A stretch of 32,943 bases of DNA from Fidelibacterota bacterium. GTDB lineage: Bacteria > Fidelibacterota > Marinisomatia > Marinisomatales > TCS55. The notes beneath the pieces were generated by a model. It searched no databases. It worked only from the letters and a program-made list of their open reading frames with translations, and had not been told where the DNA came from. The number at the start of each line of letters is the position of its first letter. The stretch's first letter is position 1. The stretch lies in NCBI GenBank assembly GCA_012964665.1, contig DTTO01000028.1, positions 3,079-36,021 on the forward strand, written 5' to 3'. Positions 25,229 to 32,943 of the stretch are shown one piece after another. A program made the translations under genes and the position numbers.

Positions 25229-26044
25229 CTACAAGTAAAAAATAAAAATTAATACCAATGGACTGGTTAATATCAGCGAATCAAATCGATCGAGTACACC
25301 ACCATGTCCCAACAAAAGTTTTCCGGAATCTTTTATCCCTGCATCACGCTTCAACATGGACTCTACAAAATCACCAAGCTGACCACAAACACCCACAATG
25401 AAGGTTAGTATCAATACCTGTAAAGGGCTCAGCACGTATTGAATAAAACCAATCATATTCATTACATAAAAGGACGCAAACGCTCCAATAATACCACACA
25501 CAAATCCCACCACTGTTTTCTTTGGACTGATGCGTTCAATCAATTTTTTCTTTCCCCATAATATTCCAAAAATATATGAGGCTGAATCACAGATCCATAC
25601 GGAAAAAATCATAGACATGGTAAAACGGGTCCCATTGAGTTCATCCCAATTTCTGACTGCAATCATAGTACCTAGTAAAACAGCAACATATACGACCCCG
25701 CTTATTGTTACCGATATATTCTCAAACGGATTTGGCTTGGCGGCAAAGATTTCAATCAATAATAAAAGAACCACCAGTAATAAAATACCAGCAAGAATAT
25801 TTGTGGGGTGTATATGAGGATATTGGATATATAAAAAACAAACGAACAAAGCCATAAGAATACCCAGAATTGCATTAGGTTTAACTCCGCTGCTTTTTTT
25901 CATATTGTAATATTCAAGAAGGCTAAGAAAAATGACTAAAGCCACGAAAGCGGCAAATATGATACCACCTTCAATCAAAAGGTAAATTATTGTTGGAATA
26001 CCCAACAAAATAATCGGTAGTCTAGTCCAGAACGTACTCACCAT
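25229..26044 (-). CDS. cdsA: Phosphatidate cytidylyltransferase
   Basis: This is an integral membrane enzyme of 271 residues that makes CDP-diacylglycerol from phosphatidate and CTP. Several hydrophobic helices cover most of the chain. The family signature is near the C-terminus: SMLKRDAGIKDSGKLLLGHG followed by GVLDRFDSL, with the conserved K-R and K-D residues binding Mg and CTP. It begins 2 bp after the lipid kinase gene ends. Together they form a small lipid-metabolism pair, with the kinase possibly recycling diacylglycerol into the CdsA substrate. Confidence 0.96.
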   Translation of the reverse strand: MVSTFWTRLPIILLGIPTIIYLLIEGGIIFAAFVALVIFLSLLEYYNMKKSSGVKPNAILGILMALFVCFLYIQYPHIHPTNILAGILLLVVLLLLIEIFAAKPNPFENISVTISGVVYVAVLLGTMIAVRNWDELNGTRFTMSMIFSVWICDSASYIFGILWGKKKLIERISPKKTVVGFVCGIIGAFASFYVMNMIGFIQYVLSPLQVLILTFIVGVCGQLGDFVESMLKRDAGIKDSGKLLLGHGGVLDRFDSLILTSPLVLIFIFYL

Positions 26045-26046
26045 TT

Positions 26047-26934
26047 TTATACCAATACTTCAATTTCCTTTTCTAATACTTTCACATGAACAGGAGTGTT
26101 TCCCAACATTTCACCATCAATATTTAACGAATTCTGGTCTTCAGGTAAAATTGAAAATTCACTTACCTGACGGTAATCAACAACAGGATCACTAATATGA
26201 TTTCCACTGAATACTTTTGGGAATAATCGCAATAATTTAAGTCTTCCCACTTTTTTTACAATGATAAGATCAAGCAAACCATCATTTAATCTAGCTAATG
26301 GAGCCATTTTCATACCTTTTCCTGTGTGGATAGTATTGCAGCCAATGACAAATGCAAAATCAGCTGCAATATTATTTCCTTCAATTTCAATTCGGCCAAA
26401 ACGCTTTCTATGTCTAATTACCTCAATTATTGCGGCAATATCATAGCGTAAAGTACCCAACCAACGTAATTTTTCTGCTAAGTGATTCGCATCAGTAGGT
26501 ATACCCCATCCAACTATATTAAAACTATAATAAATCACACCATCCGCATCACAGTGTAAAATGTCAATTTGTCTTCTCTGACCTTTAACGATACGTCTTG
26601 CTGCCTCAACCGGATCAAGACAATTCAAATCATGCATGAATGAATTACCTGTACCACCAGTAATCAAACCAATCGGAATCTTCTGACCATCATTCCTCCG
26701 CATTAATCCATTGATCACTTCATGCAGGGTACCATCTCCACCAATACAGCAAAAGCCATCGTATCCTGTTAAATCAATTTCCTGTGCAATATCACGTGCA
26801 TGACCGGCATATTCAGTTTCCAATATTTTGACTTCAGCATGGCTTCCTTCAAAAATTGGTAAAACCTTTTCAAGTATACGCAATCCTTTCTTGGTTCCAC
26901 CATGTGGGTTCACTGTAATGTAGTAACGAGACAT
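26047..26934 (-). CDS. Diacylglycerol kinase-family lipid kinase (YegS/DgkB-like)
   Basis: The soluble lipid-kinase fold of 295 residues opens with YYITVNPHGGTKKG. It has the catalytic-domain motif GGDGTLHEVINGL (65-77), the GGTGNSF loop at about 97-103, and a C-terminal domain ending with DGEMLG (nucleophile-side acid region) and KVLEKEIEVLV. Members phosphorylate diacylglycerol, sphingosine-like or other lipids, and the substrate cannot be fixed by sequence. Its position beside cdsA suggests phosphatidate supply. Confidence 0.9.
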   Translation of the reverse strand: MSRYYITVNPHGGTKKGLRILEKVLPIFEGSHAEVKILETEYAGHARDIAQEIDLTGYDGFCCIGGDGTLHEVINGLMRRNDGQKIPIGLITGGTGNSFMHDLNCLDPVEAARRIVKGQRRQIDILHCDADGVIYYSFNIVGWGIPTDANHLAEKLRWLGTLRYDIAAIIEVIRHRKRFGRIEIEGNNIAADFAFVIGCNTIHTGKGMKMAPLARLNDGLLDLIIVKKVGRLKLLRLFPKVFSGNHISDPVVDYRQVSEFSILPEDQNSLNIDGEMLGNTPVHVKVLEKEIEVLV

Positions 26935-26935
26935 T

Positions 26936-27409
26936 TTAATCTCGGTGCTTCATATATTTACCATCGCCCCACTCTATAACTTCAATTTTTACCTTTGCTG
27001 TTCCTTGATTTACAAATTCCAGTTTTTTTGCGGCTCCATAAGAACAATCCAATATTCGCCCTTTTACATATGGCCCACGATCATTGATACGTAAGATAAG
27101 GGATTTGTTATTATCTAAGTTTGTAACTCGGACGATTGTATTCAATGGCAGAGTTTTATGCGCTGCTGTTAATCCATACATATCATAAACTTCACCATTG
27201 GCTGTAAGCTTGCCATGAAAATCTTCAGCGTAAAAGGAGCTTACACCAGTCATCACTTTGCGATTTTTTACATTGGATGATGTCTTTAGGGCTGGTGGTT
27301 TTCCTTTGTTTGTACTGCTGGGTTTAGCAGGTCCCGTTCGATATCGCGGTGAGTTTGAACAACCACTGATCATAGCAATAATTATGATAAGTAAATAGAA
27401 TTTTGACAT
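26936..27409 (-). CDS. rlpA: RlpA-like septal ring lytic transglycosylase, lipoprotein
   Basis: This is a 157-residue lipoprotein. It has a signal peptide with lipobox ISGC (acylated C17), a Ser/Lys/Pro-rich linker of about 35 residues, and a double-psi beta-barrel domain with GVSSFYAEDFHGKLTANGE, GLTAAHKTLPLNT (conserved His) and LRINDRGPY (catalytic Asp region). RlpA proteins cut peptide-free glycan strands at the septum. It has only the barrel and no SPOR domain, so septal recruitment may depend on other contacts. Confidence 0.92.
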   Translation of the reverse strand: MSKFYLLIIIIAMISGCSNSPRYRTGPAKPSSTNKGKPPALKTSSNVKNRKVMTGVSSFYAEDFHGKLTANGEVYDMYGLTAAHKTLPLNTIVRVTNLDNNKSLILRINDRGPYVKGRILDCSYGAAKKLEFVNQGTAKVKIEVIEWGDGKYMKHRD

Positions 27410-27414
27410 GCTAT

Positions 27415-28335
27415 TCAGGAAAGGGTTCGAACTGATCCAATCAAATCTGTGGCCGATTTTCGATTAGTTTGATTTATAAATGAATCTAAAGAATCAATAA
27501 TATCTTCACCAATACCAGGGTCCCTATAGTTTGCCGTACCCACCTGGACAGCAGTGGAACCCGCCATCATATATTCAACAACATCATCAGTATTTACAAT
27601 TCCTCCCATACCGATTATCGGAATGGACAATTTATTATATAACTTATGGACCATGGCCAAGCCAACGGGCTTAATTGCAGGACCCGATAATCCGCCATAG
27701 GTTGTAAAAATATTGCTTGAGCCACTTTCTGCATCAATACTCATACCAACTACAGTATTAATTGCAGAAACGGCGTCAGCCCCTGCATTTTCGGCGGATA
27801 ACCCTATAGAAACTATGTCCGATACATTTGGGCTTAATTTCATAATTAACAATCGTTCAGTTAAAATGCGCAATTTCTCAGTCAATTTTGCTGTCATGTC
27901 GCAATCCACACCGAATTCCATGCCACCTTTTTTGACATTTGGACAGGAAATATTGATTTCATATCCCGCAATTACAGAAGATACGGATTCCATCATTTCC
28001 ATGATTTCGACATATTCCTGTACATCAGTACCAGCAATATTCACAATTATTTTGGTAGTGAGATTTTCGTAAATCGGCAGCATGTCTTGTATATACTTTT
28101 TCACACCTATATTGGCAAGGCCAATCGAATTAATCATACCTGATGGCGTTTCAACAATTCTAGGTGGCGGGTTACCCTCACGCGGTTTTCGAGTGATTGA
28201 TTTGGTGACGATAGCTCCTAAACGATTTACATCTACTAGTTCTGGCGCCTCGGTACCATAGCCGAAGGTTCCCGATGCTACCCAAATTGGATTCTGAAAT
28301 ACTTCACTTCCTATTGTGATCTTAAGGTCAGCCAA
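27415..28335 (-). CDS. pyrD: Dihydroorotate dehydrogenase B, catalytic subunit
   Basis: This FMN enzyme oxidises dihydroorotate to orotate. Class 1B features are IWVASGTFGYG near the N-terminus, SIGLANIG, the catalytic Cys in YEINISCPN (C131), and GGIVNTDDVVEYMMAGSTAVQVGTA at the FMN phosphate end (long motif seen in parts). I choose the TTG at 28335, which gives 306 residues starting ADLKITIGSEV as in the family, overlaps the pyrK stop by 8 bp and has GGGGGA upstream. ATGs at 28356 and 28368 would add unusual residues and have no ribosome-binding site. Confidence 0.93.
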   Translation of the reverse strand: MADLKITIGSEVFQNPIWVASGTFGYGTEAPELVDVNRLGAIVTKSITRKPREGNPPPRIVETPSGMINSIGLANIGVKKYIQDMLPIYENLTTKIIVNIAGTDVQEYVEIMEMMESVSSVIAGYEINISCPNVKKGGMEFGVDCDMTAKLTEKLRILTERLLIMKLSPNVSDIVSIGLSAENAGADAVSAINTVVGMSIDAESGSSNIFTTYGGLSGPAIKPVGLAMVHKLYNKLSIPIIGMGGIVNTDDVVEYMMAGSTAVQVGTANYRDPGIGEDIIDSLDSFINQTNRKSATDLIGSVRTLS

Positions 28336-29119
28336 AACTAATATCCCCCGCTTCATAGACAGGCCCATCCAGACATATCAATGAATATTTTTGATGGTAA
28401 CTATCATCACGAATTTCATAATTATGCCTTTGGATGACACATCCTTGGCAAAGACCGAAACCGCACCCCATATAGCTTTCGACAGATAATTGAGCAGGAA
28501 TATTATTTTTTAGTGCAAATTCGCGTACTGCATGTAACATTGGTTCCGGTCCACATGCAAACAAGTATGTATTCTTATTTTCTATAATAATTCGTTTTAA
28601 CGGTTCCATTACTGTCCCTTCATCTCCAATAGTACCGTCATCTGTTGTAAGATAAATATTTTCTTCTGGTTCATGTTCAATGAAATGTTCATTTCCTGAT
28701 TTCGCTCCAATGATCATTGTATGATCGACTTTTTTTGCAGCACACTCCTTCTTCAAATTTAAAATGGGAGCCAGGCCGACCCCCCCGCCAATTAATACTG
28801 GATAAGTTCCATTGTCCCAATTTGAAAATGTATTACCTAATGGTCCCATTAATTCTACTGTTTCACCTTCTTTTTGACTCGCGAGAATTTTTGTTACATC
28901 GCCAAAAATTTTATAAATAATCGAAATACATCCATCTTCGGCCGAGGCGATACTCATTGGTCTGCGTAATGGATGGCTCCAATCATCCAGTGCAAGAATG
29001 TTGATAAATTGACCTGCGCCTAAATAGGAATCTGCAATATTGGGCGCTTCATAGTGCATTTCCCAAATATTATGCGCCACTTCGCAATTAGATTTTATTC
29101 GGGCACGTTCAATAATCAT
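28328..29119 (-). CDS. pyrK: Dihydroorotate dehydrogenase B, electron-transfer subunit
   Basis: The 263-residue FAD and 2Fe-2S protein passes electrons from PyrD to NAD. The FAD part has the HPLRRPMSIAS motif (49-59). The NAD part starts with GGGVGLAPIL (111-120) and has FACGPEPML. The iron-sulfur cysteines C219, C224, C227 and C249 lie in MGCGFGLCQGC and LICLDGPVY. Adjacent, overlapping pyrD confirms the B-type heteromeric enzyme. The gene's start overlaps the end of the upstream TPR gene by 11 bp. Confidence 0.95.
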   Translation of the reverse strand: MIIERARIKSNCEVAHNIWEMHYEAPNIADSYLGAGQFINILALDDWSHPLRRPMSIASAEDGCISIIYKIFGDVTKILASQKEGETVELMGPLGNTFSNWDNGTYPVLIGGGVGLAPILNLKKECAAKKVDHTMIIGAKSGNEHFIEHEPEENIYLTTDDGTIGDEGTVMEPLKRIIIENKNTYLFACGPEPMLHAVREFALKNNIPAQLSVESYMGCGFGLCQGCVIQRHNYEIRDDSYHQKYSLICLDGPVYEAGDISFG

Positions 29120-30842
29120 TGGTTTCAGATGTATCTACAAAGACAGAATTTAAAAATGCGGCACGCTTTCCTGAAGGTTCAGCCTGATACGAATCACTAT
29201 GATGTTTTAGTATCCACTCATAATACTTCAATGCACTATCCGGTTTTACAAAATGATAATCATATTGGTAGGCTAGAAAATAAGCCGCCTGTGCACTGGA
29301 TTCAGAAACGGTATCTTCAATTACAATTTCTCGATAACCATCCATAGCTAAAGCTGGATTATCACTCCATTTTCGTTCAGCCGTTACCAATTTTTCATCT
29401 GATGTTGAAGTCATTATTTTATATGATTTATCCGTATTGATAATTGCTAAGGCAAAATCTGTTTTAGGAAATTCATTGACAATTCGCTGTTTTAATAATT
29501 TTGACAAACTTAATTCACCTTTATCTTCCAGAATGACAGATTTTGCATATAAGGCTTTTGGAAAAAGTTTGGATTGATATGCATATTGAATAAGTAAATC
29601 TAAATAAACCAAACCTGTATCACTTCGGTCAAAATGAAATGCTTCCAATTCAGTCAAACTATATAAATTTTTCGCCAATTCATTTTGCTCATCTTCCGTA
29701 AAATGGAAATCAGCAATCGTATCCGATTCAGCAATTCGGAGTGACCAGGATTCGAGGTCTAATTTGGACTGTTGATAAGTATTAATTTCCTTAATCCGAA
29801 CCTGTGCTGGTTGTGCGTACAGTGATTGTTTATTTTCTTTTACCACCGAGCTATACTGTTTTAAAGCGTCTTCCATATCCCAATCTTGTTCAATAGAATA
29901 ATTACCCAACATATAATATGCTTCTGCAGAAACAGTCGTTTTAGGATAATCCTGGACAATTGATGCTAAACGGTTTCTGGATTCTGATATCATATTTTGC
30001 TGATCATAAAGTTTGGCTAATTCCAACTCAAGGTTGGGAAAAATGGTCTTATAATTATCATCCAGTAACATATTTTTTATAGAGTTGGTAGCTAAATCCA
30101 AGTTCCCTTTTAACCGATAGATCTGGACTGTTTTTAGGTTGCCCTCTTGTATCTGTTTTTTTGATTGGGAATTTTTAATAACCTCCTGGTATCCTGAAAG
30201 TGCACGGTCATAAGATTTTGCATCGAAAGAAAGTTCAGCAATACGATAATAAATCTGACCTTTCTCATTTTGATCCTGGATTCTCTCAGCCGACTTTTCA
30301 AGATTGTCCATCGCTTCAGAATACATTTTCTGTTCCAGAAAAATTTCTGCAATTGCAAGATACACTTTCGCTTCCATATCGACGTTCAGACTAAAATTAA
30401 TTAATTCATTTAGACCGTTAATCGCAGGCTGAGGTTTATTTTGTTTCCATTTAACTAAAGATGTCCAGAATTCTACTTCAACATAGACTTTATCGCCGAA
30501 TTCATTCTTCAATTCACCTAAAGTCCCCATGGCTTCCCGTAATTCACCACGATAAAAGTGTGATTGGACGATCAGAATAAATGCTTTTTTTCGTAATTTA
30601 AAATCAGGATATTCATCCATAACAAACCTTGATTTTTCAATGACCTTTTCGTAATCATTTATGGCCGATTGGGGAATTTTTTCACCTCGGTTTTGTAGCC
30701 GGATTTTTTCAGCCTTTTCAAAAAATTCTTCTGCATTGTAAAATGTATTAAAATATGCTTTAAAATTGGCACAGGATATAAAAATAAGGCCCGCAACAGG
30801 TATCCATTTCCGGGCCAATGTATAAATATGATTTTTGGGCAT
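29109..30842 (-). CDS. TPR-repeat lipoprotein (outer-membrane assembly or gliding-type scaffold)
   Basis: This is a 577-residue protein with a probable lipoprotein signal: a hydrophobic stretch at about 14-22 before SC at 23-24, with Cys24 the acylation candidate (the lipobox is weak, with Phe at -3). The rest is helical with many TPR-like units. Examples are FNTFYNAEEFFEKAEK at about 31-46, a YDRALSGYQEVIK unit, SAEAYYMLGNYSIEQ, and a C-terminal unit with SALKYYEWILKHHSDSYQAE. BamD/YbgF-like proteins have a similar texture, but no specific family motif is recognisable. It sits first in the minus-strand run containing pyrK and diverges from the PEGA gene by 55 bp. Confidence 0.8.
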   Translation of the reverse strand: MPKNHIYTLARKWIPVAGLIFISCANFKAYFNTFYNAEEFFEKAEKIRLQNRGEKIPQSAINDYEKVIEKSRFVMDEYPDFKLRKKAFILIVQSHFYRGELREAMGTLGELKNEFGDKVYVEVEFWTSLVKWKQNKPQPAINGLNELINFSLNVDMEAKVYLAIAEIFLEQKMYSEAMDNLEKSAERIQDQNEKGQIYYRIAELSFDAKSYDRALSGYQEVIKNSQSKKQIQEGNLKTVQIYRLKGNLDLATNSIKNMLLDDNYKTIFPNLELELAKLYDQQNMISESRNRLASIVQDYPKTTVSAEAYYMLGNYSIEQDWDMEDALKQYSSVVKENKQSLYAQPAQVRIKEINTYQQSKLDLESWSLRIAESDTIADFHFTEDEQNELAKNLYSLTELEAFHFDRSDTGLVYLDLLIQYAYQSKLFPKALYAKSVILEDKGELSLSKLLKQRIVNEFPKTDFALAIINTDKSYKIMTSTSDEKLVTAERKWSDNPALAMDGYREIVIEDTVSESSAQAAYFLAYQYDYHFVKPDSALKYYEWILKHHSDSYQAEPSGKRAAFLNSVFVDTSETNDY

Positions 30843-30897
30843 ATTTTCTGTACAGAAGTTCCTTCATTCCAATCGTTATTTAAAAATAATTTATTCC
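30843..30897. promoter_or_regulatory. Divergent spacer with AT-rich dyad
   Basis: This 55-bp gap separates the divergent TPR-lipoprotein and PEGA genes and must hold both promoters. A dyad TTATTT-AA-AAATAA lies at 30876-30889. It is so AT-rich that chance is a fair explanation. I find no convincing pair of promoter boxes. Confidence 0.25.
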
Positions 30898-31323
30898 ATG
30901 CAATTGAAATGGATTATTTTGTTTTCCATCTGTTTAAGATTATTGAACGCTCAAACAGATATTTTTTCGGAAAACCCAGGATTTATATATGTGAGATCTG
31001 ATACAACTGCCGTGCCTATATATATTAACGGCAACTTAATCGGGCATACTCCCATTTATAAGCCCATCCCAGTATTGGAAGGCATTCATCATATTAGTTC
31101 TCATCCCCCTTCAATTCGGGATCCTTTTTTACAATATGCAAATACCGAGGAAATGAAACAGGTTTTTGTTATGAGCGGTGATACTGTCGAGGTTTTATTA
31201 GATACCTATCTATTAACCCATCGATTAAATCAGATCAAAAAAGATTATTATTTTACAAATTATGTTGGGATTGGTATCAGTCTATTAGTGGTTTGGCAAC
31301 TATGGATTCTAGCGAGCAATTAA
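30898..31323 (+). CDS. Exported PEGA-domain protein
   Basis: From the ATG at 30898 (141 residues) the protein opens with a signal peptide, ending near LLNA-QTD at residue 17. A PEGA-type unit follows, recognisable by AVPIYINGNLIGHTPIYKPI and a GIHHI strand. The C-terminal 25 residues are hydrophobic (YVGIGISLLVVWQLWIL) and could be a transmembrane anchor. PEGA units occur in surface and envelope proteins, and no enzymatic role is implied. A longer frame starting at TTG (30835) would overlap the TPR gene and lack a proper signal sequence. Confidence 0.75.
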   Translation: MQLKWIILFSICLRLLNAQTDIFSENPGFIYVRSDTTAVPIYINGNLIGHTPIYKPIPVLEGIHHISSHPPSIRDPFLQYANTEEMKQVFVMSGDTVEVLLDTYLLTHRLNQIKKDYYFTNYVGIGISLLVVWQLWILASN

Positions 31324-31366
31324 ATGAAACAATTATTGTGATCACTGCAATCATCCCTAAATTCAT

Positions 31367-31579
31367 ATGTGGAATTCATATATGGCAGACAACCATAATA
31401 TAGAAGAATCAATTAAGTTTCGGCCTGATTATACATGGCCGGAAGAAGGATCAACGCGTAATTGCCCTAGATGCAATAATCCAATGCAATTACAGGAAAA
31501 TTTACGTGATTTTTATGGAAAACCTTGGTGGTGCCATAGCTGTCAATGGCAATTTTCCGAAGAAGACCTTAAAGAATAG
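31367..31579 (+). CDS. Small zinc-ribbon protein
   Basis: This is a 70-residue protein (65 if it starts at the second ATG, 31382, MADNHN). Two CxxC pairs, CPRC and CHSC, separated by about 20 residues, suggest one structural zinc site. The rest is rich in Trp and acidic residues, and WPEEGSTRNCPRC and KPWWCHSCQWQF are notable. I do not recognise a named family. It is convergent with the DUF1232-like gene, only 8 bp away, and 43 bp after the PEGA gene. Confidence 0.65.
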   Translation: MWNSYMADNHNIEESIKFRPDYTWPEEGSTRNCPRCNNPMQLQENLRDFYGKPWWCHSCQWQFSEEDLKE

Positions 31580-31587
31580 TGAATCGT

Positions 31588-31974
31588 TTAGGCTTCAAAC
31601 AATTCTGAATATTCTGCCATGATACTATCTACAACCCACCTAACAAGAACGTAATCATCAAGTAAACCAATTAGGGGTGAACTATCGGGGATTTCATCCA
31701 ATTCCTCCAGAAAATATTCCAAAGCAAAAACGATTCTTTTTTTCAAATCTTCATTTAATTCTGGCAGATCCTTTAAAATACTTAACAGTTTCGAAATGTC
31801 TGATACTAATATAACCTGATAATCAAAAAGATTTGGACGTGACACTAAACTTTCAATTTTTTTAGGGACTTCTTTTAAAACCATGGGAATATCATTTAGG
31901 TCAATTTCTGAGATACGTTTTTCGTACCGAGCCTTGTCTTCTGCAGTAAGTTGAAGTTGGTCTGAGGGATTCAT
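31588..31974 (-). CDS. DUF1232/YkvA-like protein
   Basis: From the ATG at 31974 the protein has 128 residues. An upstream TTG (32001) is open but less likely. The C-terminal part carries an IPDSSPLIGLLDDYVLVRWVVD segment, reminiscent of the DUF1232 signature with proline-rich turn and GLLDD. The N-terminal half is charged and helical. DUF1232 proteins have no established function, and many are membrane-associated. This copy has no long hydrophobic helix apart from that segment. Confidence 0.55.
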   Translation of the reverse strand: MNPSDQLQLTAEDKARYEKRISEIDLNDIPMVLKEVPKKIESLVSRPNLFDYQVILVSDISKLLSILKDLPELNEDLKKRIVFALEYFLEELDEIPDSSPLIGLLDDYVLVRWVVDSIMAEYSELFEA

Positions 31975-32013
31975 TAATTGTAATTTAGAATAAATAATCA
32001 AAACAAATTCATA

Positions 32014-32292
32014 ATGAATGCAGAAGAAATTATTCGTGAAAGATTGTCAGCACATTTAACACTTTCTCATTTGGATCTACGTGATACAACTGGTAAACAT
32101 ATTCACCACCAGAATTTTGATGGTGGGCTTCATATTTCCGCTATCATTGTATCTGACAATTTTAAAAATAAATCTCTGTTGGAACGGCATCAACTCATTT
32201 ATAGCGCACTGGGATCTTTAATAAAAAATGAAATCCATGCATTCAGCATGAAAACCTATACAACTGAAGAATGGCAATCTCATGCTTCATGA
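32014..32292 (+). CDS. bolA: BolA-family protein
   Basis: The 92-residue protein matches BolA. The N-terminal MNAEEIIRERLSAHL helix is followed by the strand/turn region with GLHISAIIVSDNF and the C-terminal helix-strand segment RHQLIYSALGSLI and IHAFSMKTYTTEEW. BolA proteins bind 2Fe-2S clusters together with monothiol glutaredoxins and affect iron-sulfur handling or transcription. No glutaredoxin is in this window. The gene diverges from the DUF1232-like gene over a 39-bp gap and overlaps the next oxygenase gene by 11 bp. Confidence 0.9.
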   Translation: MNAEEIIRERLSAHLTLSHLDLRDTTGKHIHHQNFDGGLHISAIIVSDNFKNKSLLERHQLIYSALGSLIKNEIHAFSMKTYTTEEWQSHAS

Positions 32293-32943
32293 TGTATTAA
32301 CTATTTCCTACTCTGATCCAGAGGCGCCAATTCTTTTTGAAAATTCTCTGAAGAATACGGGGTTTGCTGTTATTAAAGATCACGCTATTAAAGCTGATTT
32401 GATCAATCGAGTCTATGATGAATGGAACACCTATTTTTCTAGCGATTCTAAAATGGATTTCATCTTTGACGAAGAAAAACAAGATGGTTATTTCCCATAC
32501 CTTACTGAAAATGCTAAGGGATCAACATCAAAAGACCTAAAAGAATTCTACCATATCTATCAATGGGGACGCATACCAGATATTATTGGTTCTTCTACCA
32601 TGGCTTTATATAATCAGTTAACTGAAGTTGCATCACTATTATTAGGATGGATTGAATCTTGTGCACCCTCTGAGGTTGCCAAATTATTTTCAATTTCGTT
32701 AAAAGACATGATAAAGGATAGCCGATTGAACCTGTTTCGAGTGATTCATTATCCTCCTATGACTGGCAATGAGGAACAAAGCGCTATTCGTGCCGCTCCA
32801 CACGAAGATATTAATTTATTAACTGTTTTGGTGGCTGGAAGTCAGCCCGGCCTTCAAGTATTAGATATGAATGGGAAATGGCACAATGTGAGTACTGATA
32901 AAAATACAATCGTGGTCAATTCTGGTGATATGCTCAAAATGGC
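32282..32943 (+). CDS. 2OG/Fe(II) oxygenase of the isopenicillin-N-synthase family, 3' end cut by window edge
   Basis: I translated this open frame from the ATG at 32282, which overlaps bolA, to the window end (220 complete codons). N-terminal features are GFAVIKDHAIK (about 27-37), typical of the DIOX_N region. The iron-binding HxD motif is at H174/D176 in RAAPHEDINLLTVLV, followed by GLQVLDMNGKWHNV and NSGDMLKM, the usual run before the second iron His and the Arg that binds 2-oxoglutarate, both of which lie beyond the edge. Members perform hydroxylations, desaturations and ring closures on many substrates. The substrate is unknown. Confidence 0.85.
   Translation, partial: MLHDVLTISYSDPEAPILFENSLKNTGFAVIKDHAIKADLINRVYDEWNTYFSSDSKMDFIFDEEKQDGYFPYLTENAKGSTSKDLKEFYHIYQWGRIPDIIGSSTMALYNQLTEVASLLLGWIESCAPSEVAKLFSISLKDMIKDSRLNLFRVIHYPPMTGNEEQSAIRAAPHEDINLLTVLVAGSQPGLQVLDMNGKWHNVSTDKNTIVVNSGDMLKM

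Noticed and set aside
30835-30897. Longer N-terminus of the PEGA protein from TTG at 30835
   Set aside because: It overlaps the divergent TPR gene and hides the signal peptide that begins at the ATG 30898.
32297-32482. Minus-strand open frame opposite the oxygenase gene
   Set aside because: The plus-strand frame carries oxygenase motifs throughout. The minus frame has none.

Overview
This AT-rich window is densely coded and almost all of its genes lie on the minus strand. It looks like the chromosome of a free-living, oxygen-using bacterium. The gene content (bifunctional FolD, ZapA, RlpA, the PyrK/PyrD pair, a TPR lipoprotein, a PEGA protein and animal-like amino-acid catabolic enzymes) would fit a member of the FCB superphylum. 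A marine Marinimicrobia (SAR406)-like lineage is my best guess, but it rests on overall impression and not on a marker I can prove. No mobile element, phage, CRISPR array or insertion sequence is visible, and no gene looks broken.

Layout from left to right. (1) 1-1255, minus: an ion channel with a cytoplasmic NAD-binding (RCK/TrkA) module, cut by the window edge, preceded by cutA. (2) 1350-1423, plus: tRNA-Arg(CCG), facing the end of the next operon. (3) 1430-10081, minus: a tightly packed nine-gene kynurenine-pathway operon, in transcription order kynB-like formamidase, tryptophan 2,3-dioxygenase, an SDR of unknown role, an ALDH8-like dehydrogenase, a RidA-type deaminase, 3-hydroxyanthranilate dioxygenase, ACMSD, kynureninase and kynurenine 3-monooxygenase. 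(4) 10143-17745, minus: a housekeeping block thrS-infC-rpmI-rplT-pheS-pheT-zapA-folD, whose last gene lies only 61 bp upstream of the kynurenine operon. (5) 17915-17988, minus: tRNA-Val(GAC). (6) 18049-21006, minus: rsmI, tmk and an S41 processing protease. (7) 21012-25215, minus: a lysine/ornithine catabolic trio (RocD-like transaminase, ALDH7-type dehydrogenase, lysine 6-transaminase). (8) 25229-30842, minus: TPR lipoprotein, pyrK, pyrD, rlpA, a diacylglycerol-kinase-family enzyme and cdsA. (9) 30898-32943, mostly plus: a PEGA protein, a zinc-ribbon protein, a minus-strand DUF1232-like protein, bolA, and an isopenicillin-N-synthase-like 2OG/Fe(II) oxygenase cut by the right edge.

How the genes fit together. 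The kynurenine operon encodes everything from L-tryptophan to 2-aminomuconate and its deaminated product, using three O2-dependent enzymes. ACMSD steers carbon away from quinolinate/NAD, so this looks catabolic. Tryptophan dioxygenase, kynureninase, KMO, ACMSD and the ALDH all resemble, from memory, the animal enzymes closely. The lysine trio would make 2-aminoadipate. In animals lysine and tryptophan breakdown meet at 2-oxoadipate, and the unassigned SDR, which lacks the classical YxxxK pair, is a candidate for an unassigned step on that route. The most interesting points are the animal-like operon with its atypical SDR, the TTG-started ACMSD gene lying in the same frame as the dioxygenase stop codon, and the likely AUC start codon of infC.
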